Assembly (NCBI RefSeq): GCF_001280085.1
Contig: NZ_LGED01000180.1
Coordinates: forward strand, 1-64,000
Reading direction: 5' to 3'
DNA from: Saccharothrix sp. NRRL B-16348
Lineage (GTDB): Bacteria > Actinomycetota > Actinomycetes > Mycobacteriales > Pseudonocardiaceae
DNA length: 64,000 nt
Shown here: piece after piece, positions 63,025 to 64,000 of the stretch
Position numbering within the stretch: the first letter of the stretch is position 1
Layout: each line of letters starts with the position of its first letter
Position numbers and translations under genes: made by a program
The notes under the pieces: generated by a model
What the model saw: the letters and a program-made list of their open reading frames with translations, nothing else
Told to the model about the DNA's origin: nothing
Database searches by the model: none

Positions 63025-64000
63025 GTGGAGCTGCCGAACCTGCCGATCCGACCGCTGCTCGGCGACATCGCGGCCACGCTGACCGCGCACGGCTCGGCGG
63101 TGCTGGTCGCGCCACCGGGAACGGGCAAGACGACGTTGGTGCCGTTGGCGCTGGAGGGTCGCGTGGTCGTGGCCGAACCACGTCGGCTCGCCGCCCGTGC
63201 CGCCGCCGCGCGGATGGCGAGCCTGCTCGGCGAACCGGTCGGGCAGACGGTCGGCTACTCGGTGCGCGGCGACCGGAAGACGTCGAGGAACACCCGCATC
63301 GAGGTGGTCACCTCCGGCTTGCTGGTGCGGCGGCTGCAGCACGACCCCGAACTGGCGGGCGTCGGCACGGTGCTGCTGGACGAGTGCCACGAACGGCACC
63401 TGGACGCGGACCTGCTGCTGGCGTTGCTGCTCGACGCCCGCGCCGGGCTGCGGCCGGACCTGAAGCTGCTGGCCACGTCCGCGACCGTGGCGGCCGACCG
63501 GCTGGCCCAGCTGCTCGGCGACGCGCCGGTGATCCGGGTCGAGGCGCGGACCTTCCCGGTGGACATCGCCCACACCCCGCCGGCGCGCAAGGAACGGGTC
63601 GAGGCCACCGTCGCGCGGGCGATCCGCCAGGCGTTGTCCGAGGTGGACGGTGACGTGCTGGCGTTCCTGCCGGGCGTGGCGGAGATCCGGCGGTGCGCGG
63701 CGCTGCTCGGCGACGACGTGGACGTGCTGCCGCTGCACGGTCGCCTCGCCACCACCGCGCAGGACGACGCGTTGCGGCCGGGCGCCAGGCGCCGCGTCGT
63801 GCTGGCGACCGCGATCGCCGAGTCGAGCCTGACCGTGCCGGGTGTGCGTGCCGTCGTGGACTCGGGGCTGTCCAGAGTGCCGCGGGTCGACCACCGGCGC
63901 GGGTTGTCGGGCCTGGCGACGGTCCGGGTCAGCGCGGCGGTGGCCGACCAACGCGCGGGCCGGGCGGGACGCGAGGCGCCGGGCCGGGTCTACCGGTGCT
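63025..64000 (+). CDS. hrpB: ATP-dependent helicase HrpB, N-terminal part
   Basis: 325 codons from a GTG to the right window edge, so partial at the 3' end. Walker A P-P-G-T-G-K-T-T lies near 33, then E-P-R-R-L-A-A-R and the HrpB-typical DECH box L-D-E-C-H-E-R near 127, S-A-T, L-P-G-V-A-E-I and the helicase-C end Q-R-A-G-R-A-G-R. HrpB is a DExH helicase of poorly known function in bacteria. Divergent from the glycosyltransferase gene; 29 bp separate the two starts. Confidence 0.9.
   Translation, partial: MELPNLPIRPLLGDIAATLTAHGSAVLVAPPGTGKTTLVPLALEGRVVVAEPRRLAARAAAARMASLLGEPVGQTVGYSVRGDRKTSRNTRIEVVTSGLLVRRLQHDPELAGVGTVLLDECHERHLDADLLLALLLDARAGLRPDLKLLATSATVAADRLAQLLGDAPVIRVEARTFPVDIAHTPPARKERVEATVARAIRQALSEVDGDVLAFLPGVAEIRRCAALLGDDVDVLPLHGRLATTAQDDALRPGARRRVVLATAIAESSLTVPGVRAVVDSGLSRVPRVDHRRGLSGLATVRVSAAVADQRAGRAGREAPGRVYRC

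Overview
The window is high-GC DNA with an actinobacterial style of gene content: WXG100 proteins with type VII toxins, Hanks-type kinase, Scr1-like XRE regulator beside a small Cys/Trp-rich protein, DUF2599 and nSTAND-WD40 proteins, many GTG starts and ATGA/GTGA overlaps. A Pseudonocardiales-type actinomycete is my best guess; no ribosomal or other phylogenetic marker is present to prove it.

Positions 1 to about 58.66 kb look like an accessory (defence and conflict) island. From about 58.86 kb to the right edge the genes look like ordinary chromosomal backbone (DsbA-like thioredoxin, MFS transporter, GNAT, family 2 glycosyltransferase, HrpB helicase). A tRNA-Ala(GGC) at 58664-58736 sits at the boundary, with its 3' end facing the island, and an excisionase/tyrosine integrase pair lies at 54.6-56.1 kb, so tRNA-directed integration is likely.

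Layout: 0-1 kb holds three stacked insertion-sequence remnants. 1.3-3.2 kb is a WXG100 / toxin / immunity operon with 4-bp stop-start overlaps. 3.5-14.8 kb is a putative defence module: a type ISP-like nuclease-methyltransferase, convergent with a large unknown protein and an SF2 helicase-DUF1998 protein. 15-26.6 kb carries decayed immunity paralogs, three copies of a 240-250 bp repeat, secreted small proteins (DUF2599, SH3-like), an XRE-nSTAND-WD40 protein, a second WXG/toxin pair (DUF6973) and an EcsC protein. 26.8-29.6 kb is a two-gene module of a DUF262 (GmrSD-like) protein with a CBS-HEPN protein. 30.2-48.9 kb is the most striking block: Ser/Thr kinase, SNF2 helicase resembling DISARM DrmD, an about 1,835-residue Eco57I-like methyltransferase (interrupted by a one-base frameshift), a 2,242-residue helicase-DUF1998 protein with a C-terminal extension, and a RelE-like/UvrD helicase fusion, four of them joined by 4-bp overlaps. 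49.6-54.3 kb has regulators, two-gene XRE-phosphotransferase unit and a NUDIX enzyme. 54.6-58.2 kb has xis-int, immunity and transposase debris, a phosphotransferase and an ATPase.

Working together: the three modification/helicase/nuclease modules are best read as anti-phage systems; the WXG operons are type VII secreted toxins used against competitors; repeats, pseudogenes and transposase scraps show that the island has been built by repeated insertion and decay.
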